DNA of 64,000 nt from assembly GCA_019914945.1 (NCBI GenBank), contig CM034102.1, positions 14,249,501-14,313,500 of the forward strand, read 5' to 3'. How positions within the stretch are numbered: the stretch's first letter is position 1; every line of letters begins with the position of its first letter. The notes below the pieces were generated by a model. The model had not been told where the DNA came from and did no database searches. It worked only from the letters and a program-made list of their open reading frames with translations. Of the stretch, positions 48,139 to 61,292 are shown piece after piece. The DNA comes from Typha latifolia. Its lineage: Eukaryota; Streptophyta; Magnoliopsida; Poales; Typhaceae. The position numbers were made by a program, and so were the translations under genes.

Positions 48139-51100
48139 TCAAGGAGCAATCGGCACCACCTTAGGCACATGAACAGGAAACTTATCAATCTCATCAATCC
48201 ACGGGTTCTCCTTCACCTCATCCACAGTCCTCAGTGCCTCCCAGACTGCACTGTTGCACTTGAATCCCGACCCAAATGCGATTTGCCACACTCTGTCACC
48301 TTTCTTGATCCGTCCCTTGGCCTCGCAGTAGGCTAACTCGTACCACAACGAGCTGCTCGAAGTGTTGCCGAATCTATACAGCGTCATCCTGGACGGCTCC
48401 ATGTGCCATGGACTGAGCTTCAGGTTCTTCTCTAACTCGTCCAGAACACCGCGGCCACCGGCGTGGATGCAGAAGTGCTCGAATGCCAGTTTGAAGTCCG
48501 GGATGTACGCCTTCACGTTAAGTTTGAAGATCTTCCTGAGGACGATGGTGGCCAGGAAGAGGAGCTGCTCCGACATCGGAAGGACGAGCGGACCGAGGGT
48601 TGTTATGTTGGCCTTCAAGGCCTCCCCGGCGACGGCCATCAGGTCCTTCGACAGGGCGATCCCGACCTTGCCGTCGTCGTCCTCCTCCTGGGTGACGCAC
48701 GTGTAGTTCCGGTCGTCGGCGCCCCGGTGGATCCGGACGGTGTGGATTAGCCGGTACTTGGCGCGGCGGCGGTCGGCGCGGCGGTTCGAGAGGAGGATGG
48801 CGGCGCCGCCCATCCGGAATAGGCTGTTGGAGACCAACATTGACCGGCTATTGCCGAAGTAGCCATTTAGGGTGATGTTCTCCGTACTGATCACCAACGC
48901 ATAGCTATTTGGATGTACCTATCAATCAATTTGAGTTGGATAATTAACTTTAAGTTGGAGATTGTGATTATGATTGTGAATGCATGATGTATTCCAACTG
49001 GATTCCAGCTAAACCCACCTTTGAGTTTCATATCTTGTACAGTGAGTAATTAATAAATTCATAAACAACAACAAGTAGAGGTAGGTGAGCCAAATCAAAA
49101 TATTCTTTTGCTCACTGTACTATATCGTTTAATTGGTATATAAAGATCATCCCTTCTTATTAACAAAACATATTATTCGATCTAATATATATGTTTTCAT
49201 TATTGTAGGTATTAGCATGGCTTCCTGCCTGCTGCCAGTAATTAAGATGCAAGGATGAACTCCTCCATGAATTAATGCATATGATGGAATTCCATGTGCA
49301 TAAGGCTGCTGCCTGCCTGCCTTAACTGAAGGCCCAGTAAGTGCAGTAGAGACTTGTCCTAGTCAAAAGAAGGCTCAAACACTTAAATTGACATAACTCG
49401 TCTGGTCCAAGGCTTTAATCCACCATGGTGGGGGTGGTGGTGGGGCCCCATTAATCTTCTACCATGCATGATAAAGTGAGACATAGATGAAATTGAACAA
49501 CTACAGATGATGATGCATAGTGCATGCTTGGCTTCTCTCCGTTTCTCTAAACTGTAAACCTTCCCCTATATATATATAGCTACCACTTTGGTTGGGTTGG
49601 TTGGTGGGTGTAGTAAAACTTTAATAATATATTGACGGAGATTCTCTGATCCAAGTGTTGCATCTCCCAATCTCCCATGCATCCAAATATTTTGAACACG
49701 ACATGAGGAAAATTTTAACTTCCACCTACCGACAATTACTCCCCCCCCCCCCCCAAACTACTGCAAAGCTAGCCCATCGCCCTCATCGTCAGTATTGCAT
49801 GTAAGGTCACACTGAGCCATGGCCTCATGGGTCTGTCCCCTGTCTAGCTCTTCTTGATCCCCTCCATGGTGCAAAGCAGAATGCATGCATGGGGCCCACA
49901 GTGGCCGGCCTTGGTGCTTCGGGGTTGCATCCAAGGTTGTGGAGCAGCCACTTGTAGGGGATCCGGGAGAAGGGACCGAGTTCTGAGTTCGTCCAATTCG
50001 GGGTGGCTAAAGTTTTAAGAGGGTCCGTCCTTCTATAGTTGTTGTCTAAAGAGGCCTCTATACGCGGAGACAATTAAAGATCGATTGCGACAAGCTAAAG
50101 GCATAATAATAGCCTTAATTTAAGCAAGTTAGAGAATGTAAACGAAAAACAATCCTAGTTAAGTGATTGTGATCTTTTTCTTCTTCTTAATTCTGGAGAG
50201 GCGCATTGATAACAAGCGCTGTAGGCATTAACTCAAGCAAGTGGATCCAAAGCAGAGACTGCACAAATGGTACTGCTAGTACGTATAGTGAATAACTGAT
50301 TGCATATCGAGGCAATTAATTATATATTCTATCATATTATTTATACTTAACACACTACTACTACTACTATTACTACTACTACTACTACTACATCATCATC
50401 ATCTTATACTCACTACCTCATGCATATATAACGTATTTATATATATATGCACTGAATATACTAATAGAAATAAGTATTTATATGTATGTATGTATGTGTA
50501 AGATGATCTACTACTACTATATACGAACCTGAAGAAGGTTTTTTGCAAGGTCTATGGCAATGACTCCAGCACTGCAGCCCATGCCACCAAGGTTGTAGGT
50601 GATGACATTCCCCCTGAGTTTATAGCGGTGGACGATCATGGCGGTAAACGAGGGCGTAGGGTTGAAGAGGCTACAATTTACCACCAGCACGCCTATATCC
50701 TTGGCTTGCACACCAGTCTTTCGCAATATCTCGTCGACGAGGCCGAACACGACGGTCTCCGACTCCTCCCTAGCCGTCGCCAGGCACGGCTTTATCGGCC
50801 TACTAAGTAAACACGCGGGGAAGTACGTGGCATCCCCGATCCCCGATCTCTCTAGTATCTTCCTCTGGAACTCCATGCTCTCTTCGCCCAGTGTTCCAGT
50901 GCTCTCAAACTGCTTCAGCACGGTGTGGCGCGAAGCCTGGTGATTACTGCTCGGCTTGTAACCGGCCATGTCGACCAAGTAGACCGGGCGGGGGCGATTT
51001 GCGACGTAGAGAGTGGCCAAGAGAGCTAAGAGAGTCGAAGTGATGATGACTGTGGAGGTCTTGAGCTGCGTCTGGCTCCACAGCTCGTCGACGTCGGCTA

Positions 51101-51269
51101 GGGTTAGCGCCGAGAGGCGTGGAAGGAGTAGCATGAGGAGAGTGGCGAGGAAGAGGTGAGGAAGGTAGGAGATGAAGTGGTGGTAGAGGAGCTTCATGTA
51201 GTTAGCTTTGGCTATGTTGAGTGTTTTGAAGAGTCTATTCTCCCAAGAATACCTTCCATTCTCTGCCAT
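48139..51269 (-). CDS. KCS: 3-ketoacyl-CoA synthase (KCS), intact
   Basis: Two exons, 50529-51269 (247 codons) and 48139-48918 (260 codons including stop), give 506 residues. The ATG at 51269 (MAENGRYSW) is the first ATG of the frame; 5' of it the frame has only non-ATG triplets. Two membrane segments ([35 protein letters not shown]) precede [13 protein letters not shown]. The active-site Cys is at about residue 232 in [10 protein letters not shown]. Exon 2 carries the catalytic His ([12 protein letters not shown]) and Asn (RFGNTSSSS). The motif TLNWYFGN reads TLNGYFGN here, a Trp-to-Gly change near the fold core. The 1.6-kb intron interrupts the gene after LAKNLLQ in phase 0, exactly as in the plus-strand copy. 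ER enzyme condensing malonyl-CoA with long-chain acyl-CoA. KCS11/KCS10-like by its C-terminus ([10 protein letters not shown]). Confidence 0.93.
48919..50528 (-). other. Intron of KCS copy 2
   Basis: About 1.6 kb, with a 14-base poly-C run at about 49,741-49,754 and ACT/ATC trinucleotide runs at about 50,351-50,405. A minus-strand frame near 49,825-50,073 has no motif and is not supported as a gene. Confidence 0.75.
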
Positions 51270-51411
51270 GGTGGCAGCTGGCCTATCTACAAGATTACAA
51301 CTAATTAACAACTCAGAATATTGCAAAGATGATTGTATTTCTTCAAAGGAGACAAGTAAGAGGGGGAAGTAATGGTGAGTTCGTGAAGAGAGAGGAGGGG
51401 AGAGGGTATGA

Positions 51412-51418
51412 ATTTATA
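51412..51418 (-). promoter_or_regulatory. TATA box of KCS copy 2
   Basis: TATAAAT on the minus strand, about 145 bp before the ATG; a GAGA/TCTC microsatellite (51,445-51,459) lies just upstream. Confidence 0.5.
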
Positions 51419-51459
51419 GGGGGATAAAGTTTTGGAATTCAGCAGAGAGAGAGAGAGAA

Positions 51460-52854
51460 TTGAATGAAGACACAAAGACATTATTGAATGCCACTGTAGC
51501 ATGTTGTTGTTATGACAACCAAAATTTTCGCTAAGTAGTCAATGCAATCAAGTCTTAACACGATCATTAAAAAGAGCTAGCTAGCTAGCCAATTTGATCA
51601 AGAATATTAGTTGTAGGATTAATGTACAATTAACAAAACAAGCTACGTACATACCTACAATAATCTTGTAACAATCATGCAGTTGTGGATGCATGGGGTT
51701 CCATTTCATGCATCAACTTGTATCTATGATTTAACTTAAATAAACCAGCAAGTAGGTTTGTAGGATATGCAAGTGACTCTTAGGAGACATGTATACCTTT
51801 ACTGAGTAGAATTGGGAGTTGTTGGTGAGATAAATTCTTCCAACCGATTTAGCCGTCCAGGACCAAAGATCAATGGATATAATTTGTTTACTTTTATCTT
51901 TTCTTAAGAGAAATGAGAATTTAATAATATCCAACTAAATATCGATGCCGTTAAAGATTCGAATTTGAGTTATATCCTATTGGCAGTTGATTTAGGTTTG
52001 ATAAGTCCATTTCTGCGTGAAATCTATACTTCAAGCAAAAAATAATGGTATAGAATGCAATTTAATTAATAAAATTTCCTCTCTTTGGATGTAAGTTATT
52101 ACTACAAATGTGGTGATCTCTGTGAGGGGGGGATGCCATTCTACATGGCATATGGATTGTCATAAGTGTCATCCACATGGTTGTACTATAGATCGACTAT
52201 CTTACATTTGTAATGAAATGATACATGAGACTCAAATGTAAATACTGAAAAATGTAAAACCTGAACAATAAATTCATGAAAAATCTAGGATGTAAACTAT
52301 GGTTTCTTTTTTCCTTATTATTATTTGGATCATGCATGCACGTACTAGATTCATGACCATATACATATATAAATTGATAACCTCAATTGCATGGGTAAAA
52401 TGATGGGCATGAAGCTTGTCCAAACCTACCAAAAGAGTCAACGGGGTGGCGTTTAAGATTATCCTACTGGTGCACAATAGGTTTCCAGCTAGATACATAG
52501 ATCGAAGTCCAAATCAATCAAAACTATAAGTATGAGGAAGGGATGATCGATCTTTTGTCAACTATTGCCGTCCTAGTAATTATGAAGGTGAGCTGAGATT
52601 TGTAAGTCTTCCCAATTAGGATATGTAGGGATATGTAACTATCTGGTTAATGTTTGGATTGTGAAATGTTTGAGCTGTATACGCTTGATATATATGTTTC
52701 AGTTGCCTCATATTTATATTAAGGTTGGCATCCATTAAAACCCCAAGTGGTCCATTTCATACAAATGTAGTTAAGTCTTAGCTAGTTAATAGATCGCTTT
52801 CTTTATCCTAGCATACATATTTATATAGGATGTACCTCAAAAACATTAAAAAAA

Positions 52855-52928
<74 letters not shown>

Positions 52929-53480
52929 TTTATTAGAAACACCTAATGTTTTGCTCTTATTATTTATGAATATTTATCATTCGATCATTATATTTTTTTA
53001 TTTTTAATAACTCACAAACACATTAATGTTAAATTAATTATAGATGTAAAATAATTTTAATATTGTAAGTTTTTCAAAGAATAAGTAAAACATGAAGATG
53101 AAACCAAAATATAAGGTTAAATAAGAAAGATATTTAATTTTTTACTTTTTAAAAATTGCTAAGTATTGTCATTTCAATGGGTCGTATGATTGATAAATAT
53201 TCATATGATATTAACAAGGACAAAATGTAGAATATTTTAAATATATTTTTCTAACTTTTCAATGTATCTAACCTAATATCGGAATTGAATTGACAATATA
53301 AAATTGAGGGTGTGGCTTCGTTATGGGGCTGATCGATCTCCGCAAGTCATAAGAACAACCATTGGACATTATACACCAATGCATTGATCGCATGCATCTA
53401 ACAGCTATAATCATGCTAGTAGAATTTGAGAGACCACAATAAATATTTACTATCCACCCAATATAATAGTCTTAAATTGG
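51460..53480. other. Intergenic, upstream of KCS copy 2
   Basis: AT-rich, no supported gene. Contains GCTAGCTAGCTAGC at about 51,577-51,590 and a compound AT/GT microsatellite at 52,858-52,924. Confidence 0.5.
52858..52924. repeat. Compound (AT)n(GT)n microsatellite
   Basis: About 36 bp of alternating AT followed by about 30 bp of alternating GT, uninterrupted: a strong polymorphic-marker and Z-DNA-type candidate. Confidence 0.95.
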
Positions 53481-53483
53481 TAA

Positions 53484-53730
53484 CTAAAACACGATCATAT
53501 CCACATCCATATCCACATCCACACGGAGTTTACTGTCATCGAAGACATGTAACTGAAAGAGGAAGGTGGTAGTAAAGAGGAATGCATGCATCAAGAATGA
53601 CATTTTCATGTGGGGGGCCTCCTCGGGATACAAAATCACATGTAACATATAATTGCTCCTTTGGGCAGGAAATAGATGTCTCACATGTCCTTCATAACGA
53701 CCTCTTCCTGTTCCTCCTTTTGTCAACCAA
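53484..53730 (-). repeat. Repeat copy 1 of a ~250-bp direct pair
   Basis: Shares its order of motifs with 55,090-55,385: a CCAC(A/T)TCC-type start, CATCG/CGTC, GGAAGGTAGTA, GGAATGCATGCAT, GATAC...ATCACA, AGATGTCTC and ATAACGACCTC. Read on the minus strand, both give a related weak frame (ILYPEE / ILYPKK, then MHAF). It is either a duplicated relic gene or a repeat family member. Confidence 0.55.
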
Positions 53731-53756
53731 GATAAATTTTTAAGAGATTTTTTACA

Positions 53757-54840
53757 TAATTATGACTAAAAACTATCAAAGTATCCTAATTACTGTTGTA
53801 TTATAATTTCATCGAGATCACTGTGTTCTTTTAAAACTATCATTTCTGCTAGTTAAATCAAAACAATTATGATTAAAAATGAATTTAAATTAAAAAAAAT
53901 ATTATTATGTCATTCCATAAGTTATCTAAGATAATTTTGAAGCTATTAATATTTTACCCAATATCATAGTATAATGAAAAGTATATTCTTTTATGCAAAA
54001 AAAAAAAATGTTAATAAATAATATTTACACTTAAAGAAAGATGAGTGTTTTAGTCATTTACAAGTATTTGTTAATTTTACTAATAATTTGTTAGGAATAT
54101 TATATTAAAAACTATGAATTTTTATATAATTGTCATTGAAAACTTTCAAAATATTATAATTACCATTACATTATTCAAAATATCATAATTGTTACCAAAA
54201 TTATTGTGTTCTTTTAAAAAATATTATTTGGTAGTTAAATACTAACTATATAATTATAATTTCAATTTGGATTAAAAAAATTATTTTGCGTCTGCATAAA
54301 TTGTTTAAAATGGATTGAAAGCTATACAATATTATACTCAATATCACAATGAAAAATATCTTTTTCGAGACACCAATCATCCATAAAAAATTATAATTTG
54401 AAATTTAAGAAATAAGGATATTTTAGTTATTTATATGTATTTAGTAACTTTAGTAATAATCTAATAGAAATATTCTAGCTGTTAAAAATTAAACAATTGC
54501 TACTGAAATTATTGTGTTCTTTCAAAATATTATTTTGTTAGTTAAATCTAACTATTATAATTATAATTTCAATTTGGATTAAAAAAATATTATATTGCGT
54601 TTTGCATTAATTGTTTAAAATGGCTTGAAAGCTATCCAATATATATTATACTCAATATCATAGCACAATGAAAAATATTCTTTTTCTATGCGAGACACAA
54701 ATCATCCATAAAAAAAATTATAATTTAAACATCAAGAAATAAGGGTATTTTAGTTATTTATATGTATTTAGTAACTTTAATAATAATCTAATAGAAATAT
54801 TCTAGCAGTTAAATATTAAACAATTCTAAAAAATAAAAAA
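53757..54840. repeat. AT-rich imperfect tandem triplication
   Basis: Three copies of a 300-380-bp unit. The word TGTGTTCTTT recurs at 53,822, 54,205 and 54,513, each time followed by an A-rich stretch, AGTTAAAT, AATTT-GGATTAAAAAAA, a TTGCGT/CATAA segment and CTCAATATCA. Copies two and three are closest to each other. Confidence 0.75.
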
Positions 54841-55089
54841 ATACTGAATAACAATTATAATATTTAAAAAAGTTAATAATTATTAGGACAATATGAAAGT
54901 TTGTGGTGGCAACTATGTACTCTGAAAATTATGGTCTGAAAGAATCAAAAGATTCTAACTAAATGCGTTGAAAACAAAAAATTTGTATACTTGGTGTTTT
55001 AGAATTTGAGCGTGAGCAATCAAAGCTCGCAATAAAAAAAATTTACTATCCACTGTTAATTAAAACAAATAAAAAATTAAACACAATAA

Positions 55090-55385
55090 CTTTTTTTGAT
55101 ACAACGACATTAACGTGGGATAGGAAACCACATCGGCATGGGCGTGGCCATGGCCGTCTTCTTCGTCACCATTATCATTATGGTCGTCAGAAGAGTTGCA
55201 ACTAAAAAGAGGAAGGTAGTAAGTAATATTTAAAGAGAGAGGAATGAATGCGTGCATGCGTGGAGAGTGGCACTTCACGATTAGGGGGTCTTTCTTAGGA
55301 TACAGTATCACAGCTGAACCATAGCCATTCCTTTGTGCTGTAAAACGAGATGTCTCGAATGTTGATTCGTTATAACGACCTCATT
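55090..55385 (-). repeat. Repeat copy 2 of the ~250-bp direct pair
   Basis: Counterpart of 53,484-53,730 in the same orientation, with AGAGGAAGGTAGTAAGT, GAGGAATGAATGCGTGCATG, GAGATGTCTCGAATG and TATAACGACCTC. The two copies flank the AT-rich triplication. Confidence 0.55.
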
Positions 55386-58300
55386 TTTGTTTTCAAATTT
55401 AAAGTCGGACGATTCAGAGCAGCGGTGGAGCCATGGATTTTAATCTAGGAGGTAATTATTTGGAATAGTTATATTAAAATTTTCAAACTAAATGTCTTTG
55501 ATCCAGGAAATATATAAAAGGACTATTTCTATGTCAGAATATGATCGATATATATATATATATATATTTCATTTGGAGACTAAGGAGTCTTGTAAAGGTG
55601 AAGAAACTCTTGTGGTTTGCTCTTCTCACTCAAGGTTACATATAAAGGACATTATGATAATAAAGGAAGTTATTGGTAACTCAGTTCGTGTTCTATGCTC
55701 TACTAAAGAGGAGTATATTGATCATATTCTTTTCTTTATCATGCGATTTCTCCAAAGAGATAATTTCTTTTTGATGCAAGAGTTTGGAGATTCAAAACTA
55801 TCCAAATCACACAAAAAAATTGCTGGCTAAACTGAAGAATGAATTATATCAACCCTCTGATTAAACCTGAGTGGGATATGCTTATACGTATGATATAGTA
55901 GAAGGTGTAGAAAGAAAAAGAACACAATTTTCAAACACGAAGGCTTTAACTATTACTGAATAAGAAAGCACATCAGCTTACTTTGGCAGACTTGGACTTG
56001 TAATCTAATGGAATATTTCATCTTTCTTATAAAAACAATAATAATATGGTAACTAATCCATGATATTTTGAAAAAAAAAAACCCATTTGGTGTGTAGGGA
56101 TGAATACATTATAAGGAACATTTATGATAGACCATGTTCTGAAATCTGAACAACGGAATAAAGAATAATACTTTGAAATCGTAGATATGTATGCAAAAAA
56201 AAAAAGAAAAAAAAGAAGAACCTTTTAGTTTATTCGTCGTTCTTCTCCCTTGGTCTATGTCTACAACTGTGTAATGTTCTCTCTGACACCAAACTCTGAC
56301 AGACATGCTCCTTGTGATGTAGTTGATTTTGGATAATTGGATCTCATTTATATCCATTGTTTGACTTGCAACATTTCAATCAATTTATACGAACATTCCC
56401 GAGAATAAAACCTCCTAATGCATAACAAGTTATAATAACTTAGTATTAATTGCAACCATCATTTCAATCTCTTCTTATCTCTCATGTTCCTTCTTCTTCT
56501 TATCCAATCATTCTAAAATATATTTTAGCCATTTACTAAACTATCATTTCAATTTTAGGTCACATAAGTATAATTATGATATACTATATTAGTATATAAC
56601 TAAACAGTAAAATAACTTATATTAATATTTATAAGCTCTCTTATTCTAGCATAAAAATTTAGAATAATTATACTAGTATTAGGACGAAGCTTGCTTAATT
56701 ATTCTGGCCTCAAAACTTGGGCCTAGTGACACACTGGCATAATGGGCCCTATTGCTTGACTGGCCCATATATTACTTGGGCCTCAGATTTTGGTATTGCA
56801 TAACAAAATATAATTATTTTTTAGGGAATTTCTCGTAGGCTGGTATTTCATTAAGATCAGTAGAGAAGAAATTTTAATTAGAGTTTAGACCCTTTTAACA
56901 TCGTCGACGACGAGCTTCTAAGTTCTAATTAAGCTGCAATTTAAAAAAATGTCCTACTTAATTAATTCCGGATTTACATTTAGCATCTTTCAAAAGATTA
57001 ATTTATTTTTGCATGCCCTAATTTTAGTATGTCAGTTAAATTATACTGTCATTTGAAAGCAGAGCTGTGGCATTCGTTTAAAACGTTAATTCCCACGTTA
57101 AGCATCAAAAGAGAAGAGAATATACTAATACTTGCCATCCTCGAGATTAGAAGCAAACAAGGCCTAAAGTCTCTGTAGTGGGCCAAGCATGATACATGAC
57201 GCCAAATAACGTGCAGTAGTAGATTCTTTTATTTTTATTTTTAATTGTTTTAGATACTTATTGACGTACTTTTAAATGATATGATAAGTAGAATTGTTTA
57301 TGTGACAAATTTGTAATCAAAGATATGGCATAATACTAACCACCACCTCCTACTATATGAATTATTATTTTTTAAACTTTGCTAATGCACACCACCGTAT
57401 AGGATATTTTGTAATAAAAGACAAGTAGCAATATTCTCTCTTCATCTTTCTAAGGGCTTCTGTTGTCCACTGGTGGTAGCTTTTAGCCTCTCTTCTTTCC
57501 TAGTTAAAGTAGTTTTTGGGGCTTGGAAATGCTCTTTATACTCTTGCGCGCGATATTTCTTATTTCCTTCTCTATTTTTCTTTTTCTTCCTCGTTAGCCT
57601 TTGTCTTTTGCATGATGATATTGATCATGATAGCTTCATTGTCTATACTCCTGCTAAATTATCACTTGATATTGGTAGTTCCTGTAAGATGTTCAGCGAA
57701 ATGCCCATTTGAATTGTAATCCCTTAATCAACCATCATTAGATATCATCTTGTGTAAATATATGCTTTAGTAAGTTTTGCTGTTATTTTACAATATATTA
57801 CAGATTTGTGGCATTGAATATACTATAGGCTTGATGGAGCCACAAGACGTCGACCCTCTTTCGCTTGCACTTTTCTATTTAGTCTCTTATTGCACTTCTG
57901 TATGTGCCACTAATATTGCCAAAAAGCGAGGGTTGCTTCTATAGTTGTCGCTCTATTTGCTTCGCTCTTTTCTTTGCACGAGAACTGAGTCTTTTTGTTA
58001 TTTAGTTAATATTTTACTTTATTATAATTCTGTATGTATTCAACTAAGTGTAAGACTTATTTTTTAGAGTGTCACCCTATATTTCCTTACAATCTCGTGT
58101 ATCAAATTATAATTATTTATTTAAAACTTAATAAAATATCTATTGGTCTACATATTTCTTCTAAAAAAAATGTCATTATTTGCACAAGTTAAGTACATCC
58201 ATTTATGAGATGAGAATACGATATCATCAGTGGATCTTGCACAAGTCAATCTATGACGATTTTGATTACATCCAGTTCCTAAATTGATCTGATTCCTTTC

Positions 58301-60130
58301 ATTAAATGGCTTAACATGGCTACTACTCGATTCACCAGTTTAATTATATAAGGAATGAAGGTCATTATATCGTATTTTATGTAATACATAAATGCATTAA
58401 GGTCTCTGTTGACTTGTATTAGATTAAAATATCACACACAGAGAAAATCTAGGCATGAAAAATAGAATATAATTATAATTATAATATTCCTTCCAACAAC
58501 CCCCTCCACCTTTTCCTACTACTTTTGCTTAACAAAATAGTAAACAAACAAGGCATCGCATTTGATTTGCTAAAGAATTTTATTTTAAATTAATCTTAAT
58601 AAAAAGATAGATCCACCAATCCCTCACCCAATCTTAATTTGTCCTTGGTTGCTCTAATATTTTTTTTAATTTTTTTTTTACGGCCAATTAGATGGAAGAC
58701 AAGGTTACAGATTGATTATCTGCGGGCCCAGATACAGGAATTTCCTGCAGTCGGATAATTAGCAATACATCATACGATCAAAAGTGCCAAACAGCGTGAC
58801 TGTACTGTACTGTACTGTATCAAATTCAACAATCAGATTCAGGCTTGCAGACATTTTGTTCCCCCAAGACGAAAGAATCCAACCACTTATTTGTGAATTA
58901 CGATGCAAAGACAAAACAGCTAGAGAGTTATCTCCATGACTGTCCAAATTCAAATCCTCATTTTGTGTTTTTCTTACATATATTGGAAAAAAGGCTAATT
59001 TTTTATAAAAAATATAAGGGTAATTATGTCTCACCGAGTCATAGTTTTAAGTCTCACCAAGCTATTACTTTGAACTAAATACTGTTTAAATATCGCTCTA
59101 AGTTATCACCTCCTTAATTTGCTCCTCCAAATTTACCGCGTAAGTGAGCCATTAAGCGAAACTAACAAACTATTAAATATTTTTTTGTTTACAATAATTG
59201 TTGAGGTTGTAGTTTGAGGTACGTGGAGCTGTTAAGATTTTTTTATTTTTTTTTATTTTTTTTGAATCAATGATATGTAGAGTTGTTAAGAATCCAAGCC
59301 CAGACTACCAACCCCCGTCCTTCTCAGGAGCAAATCATCTGCAGCTACAATTGCAGGAAATTAGTCTATCCCGTTCCCGTTACTTGCCACGATGCACCCG
59401 CAGGCGCAGTACCCTGATGTACCAGATTCATACAATTTAACGTTCCCCACTGGATCCCTGCCTTTTCCCAACCGTCCGATCTACATAGTTCCCATCAGGA
59501 AACGTCCATCATCCAAACGAACGGCGTATATTTATCACGTTTTATTCTTATATTTCCTATTTTATATGGCGAGGAAAGTTCCAACGAGCTCTCCCACGAG
59601 AGGGACATCGGTTCGAAAAAGCTTTTCTAAGGGGCGGGACCACCACGTGGCGCAGCCAGATCTTGACCGTATTATGTATTATTTGACCCCCCCGGTACAG
59701 TTTACAAGTTACCGCTCAAAAATACGGTAGACAATTTTCTCGTAGATAGATCCGGTGTCGGATCCGGAGCCACGCTTACTCTTAGCGTCCTGAACCAGTG
59801 GGACCCGCTTAGACGAGCGGATCCTATGCAGTCCATCGAAGCGTAAATTCACTACAGAAGCCACTTAGTAGCCCGTAATGCCTCGACTTTCACCAACAGG
59901 GGGCTGCACGGGATCCGGTCCACATAAAACTCGTGGGGTTAAAATTTTCCGGGTCACGAAATGGTGTGATTGGTGCCCGCTTTGTAATAGGTTAGAAAAC
60001 GTGAGGGAAATGAAAGCACCGAAGAGAACCCCAAAAAAAATAAAAAAATAAAAAGAGAAAATTAAATGAATAAAAATTCGAAGGTGGAAAAGCGTTTATG
60101 TAATTATTTTCCAAGATAAGCTTCTCATCT
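55386..60130. other. Long intergenic stretch before GME
   Basis: About 4.7 kb with no supported gene. A plus-strand 112-codon frame at 55,492-55,830 (GEETLVVCSSHSRLHIKDIM...) has no recognisable family. A TGTAC repeat occurs at about 58,800-58,818. From 59,350 GC content rises in the GME promoter. Confidence 0.45.
59643..59650. promoter_or_regulatory. Palindromic G-box CCACGTGG
   Basis: An 8-bp perfect palindrome with a CACGTG core, about 480 bp upstream of the GME TATA box. It is a candidate bZIP/bHLH site for light or stress control of ascorbate synthesis (inference). Confidence 0.4.
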
Positions 60131-60131
60131 C

Positions 60132-60138
60132 TATATAA
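60132..60138 (+). promoter_or_regulatory. TATA box of GME
   Basis: TATATAA in CATCTCTATATAACGAGG, about 100 bp before the donor of the 5'-UTR intron. Confidence 0.6.
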
Positions 60139-60234
60139 CGAGGAAGGTGAGGAGCTCGTCGAGGCACCGTTATCTCTGTGCAGACTTCTCTTCCTTCTTC
60201 CCCTTGGCGACTCTGAGGACTGCGAGCTAAAGAG

Positions 60235-61291
60235 GTAACGAAGCTCGAAGGATTTTGTGTTTTTTTGGTTTAGATTTCGTTTTGGGTTGCGTTGATTTGT
60301 TGAGTTGAGGTCGAACAAATAGATGCTGGTAGCTGGGTTTTCTTTTGGAAATACTTAAAAAGATCCAAATTTTGAAATGGTTAGAGGAACAGTAAAAAAT
60401 GGTGAAAAGGACTGAATTTGCTATATGGGATGTGCCTTCATTTAGATCTCTTTGAATGTTTACATGGTTGGAGGTATCCTCTTTCGATCTCCGTCGAGTT
60501 GATGAAGCTATTGCAAGAAAATGATATATTTTCCCCTCCCTATTTTCCAACTTTTTTTATTTGTTTTGCTCTGCAAACTCTGTTGTGGCAGCTCGTGTGT
60601 TACGAATCTAGCTTATATAAGTTACTCTGATTGTATTGATAATCTTTACTGCTTCCAGAAATTTCCAACATAATGCTGACATGATCTTTTGTGTGGTTCA
60701 TCAGCAAGTTCATGGTGTTTTCATATAGGAAATTTCACTTTCACATGTTAAATTGTATCTAAAGTTTGCAGAAAATTCAGTCAAGTTGCGTGTTTCAGTT
60801 GGTGGTTGGGTCTTTTCTCATCAGGAGGTCTATCTGATTTGTTTTGAGTAGTTGTGATCTATCGATTTTCATTTTATGGTAGATCTGATTAGTGGACTCT
60901 TTCGTATATAGGCTGTAAGTAATCCATGAGCTATACTTTCAGCAGAACGATATGATTAACTGCATGAAAACTTAAGATTTGTCGTATTTGTTTTAACTAT
61001 AGATCCTGCTCTACCAATTCTATATATGGTGAAAGTTATGTTCTATTCAGTTTAGCGGAGTATTGATGGTCAGTTGGCAGGCCTTAAATGTTGGGTCTCA
61101 GTGTTGAATAAGTCACACTTTAACATTGCCTTCGATTTTAGCTCAGTGTTCTGAATCCTTGACGCAGAATGTATTTTTGCTGCTTCGTTTGATCATAATA
61201 AATGTGGTACATAATTACCATCTAGTACTAGATTAGATATAATATGAGATTTAGCACCAACTTTAATTTCATGTATTCATGAAAATTGCAG
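60235..61291 (+). other. 5'-UTR intron of GME
   Basis: A leader exon ending AGCTAAAGAG (60,234) is followed by GTAACG. The acceptor TTGCAG lies directly before AATGGGGAGC, so the ~1.06-kb intron ends one base before the start codon. Leader introns of this size often enhance expression of housekeeping plant genes. Donor choice is inferred. Confidence 0.65.
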
Positions 61292-61292
61292 A

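Noticed and set aside
55492..55830. 112-codon plus-strand frame (LETKESCKGEETLVVCSSHS...)
   Set aside because: No family recognised, includes a TA-microsatellite-encoded Tyr-Ile run, and no splice or promoter context; kept only as an unexplained open frame.
59392..59730. 112-codon plus-strand frame in the GME promoter
   Set aside because: Composition is Pro/Ser-rich without motifs and it lies in a GC-raised promoter region.
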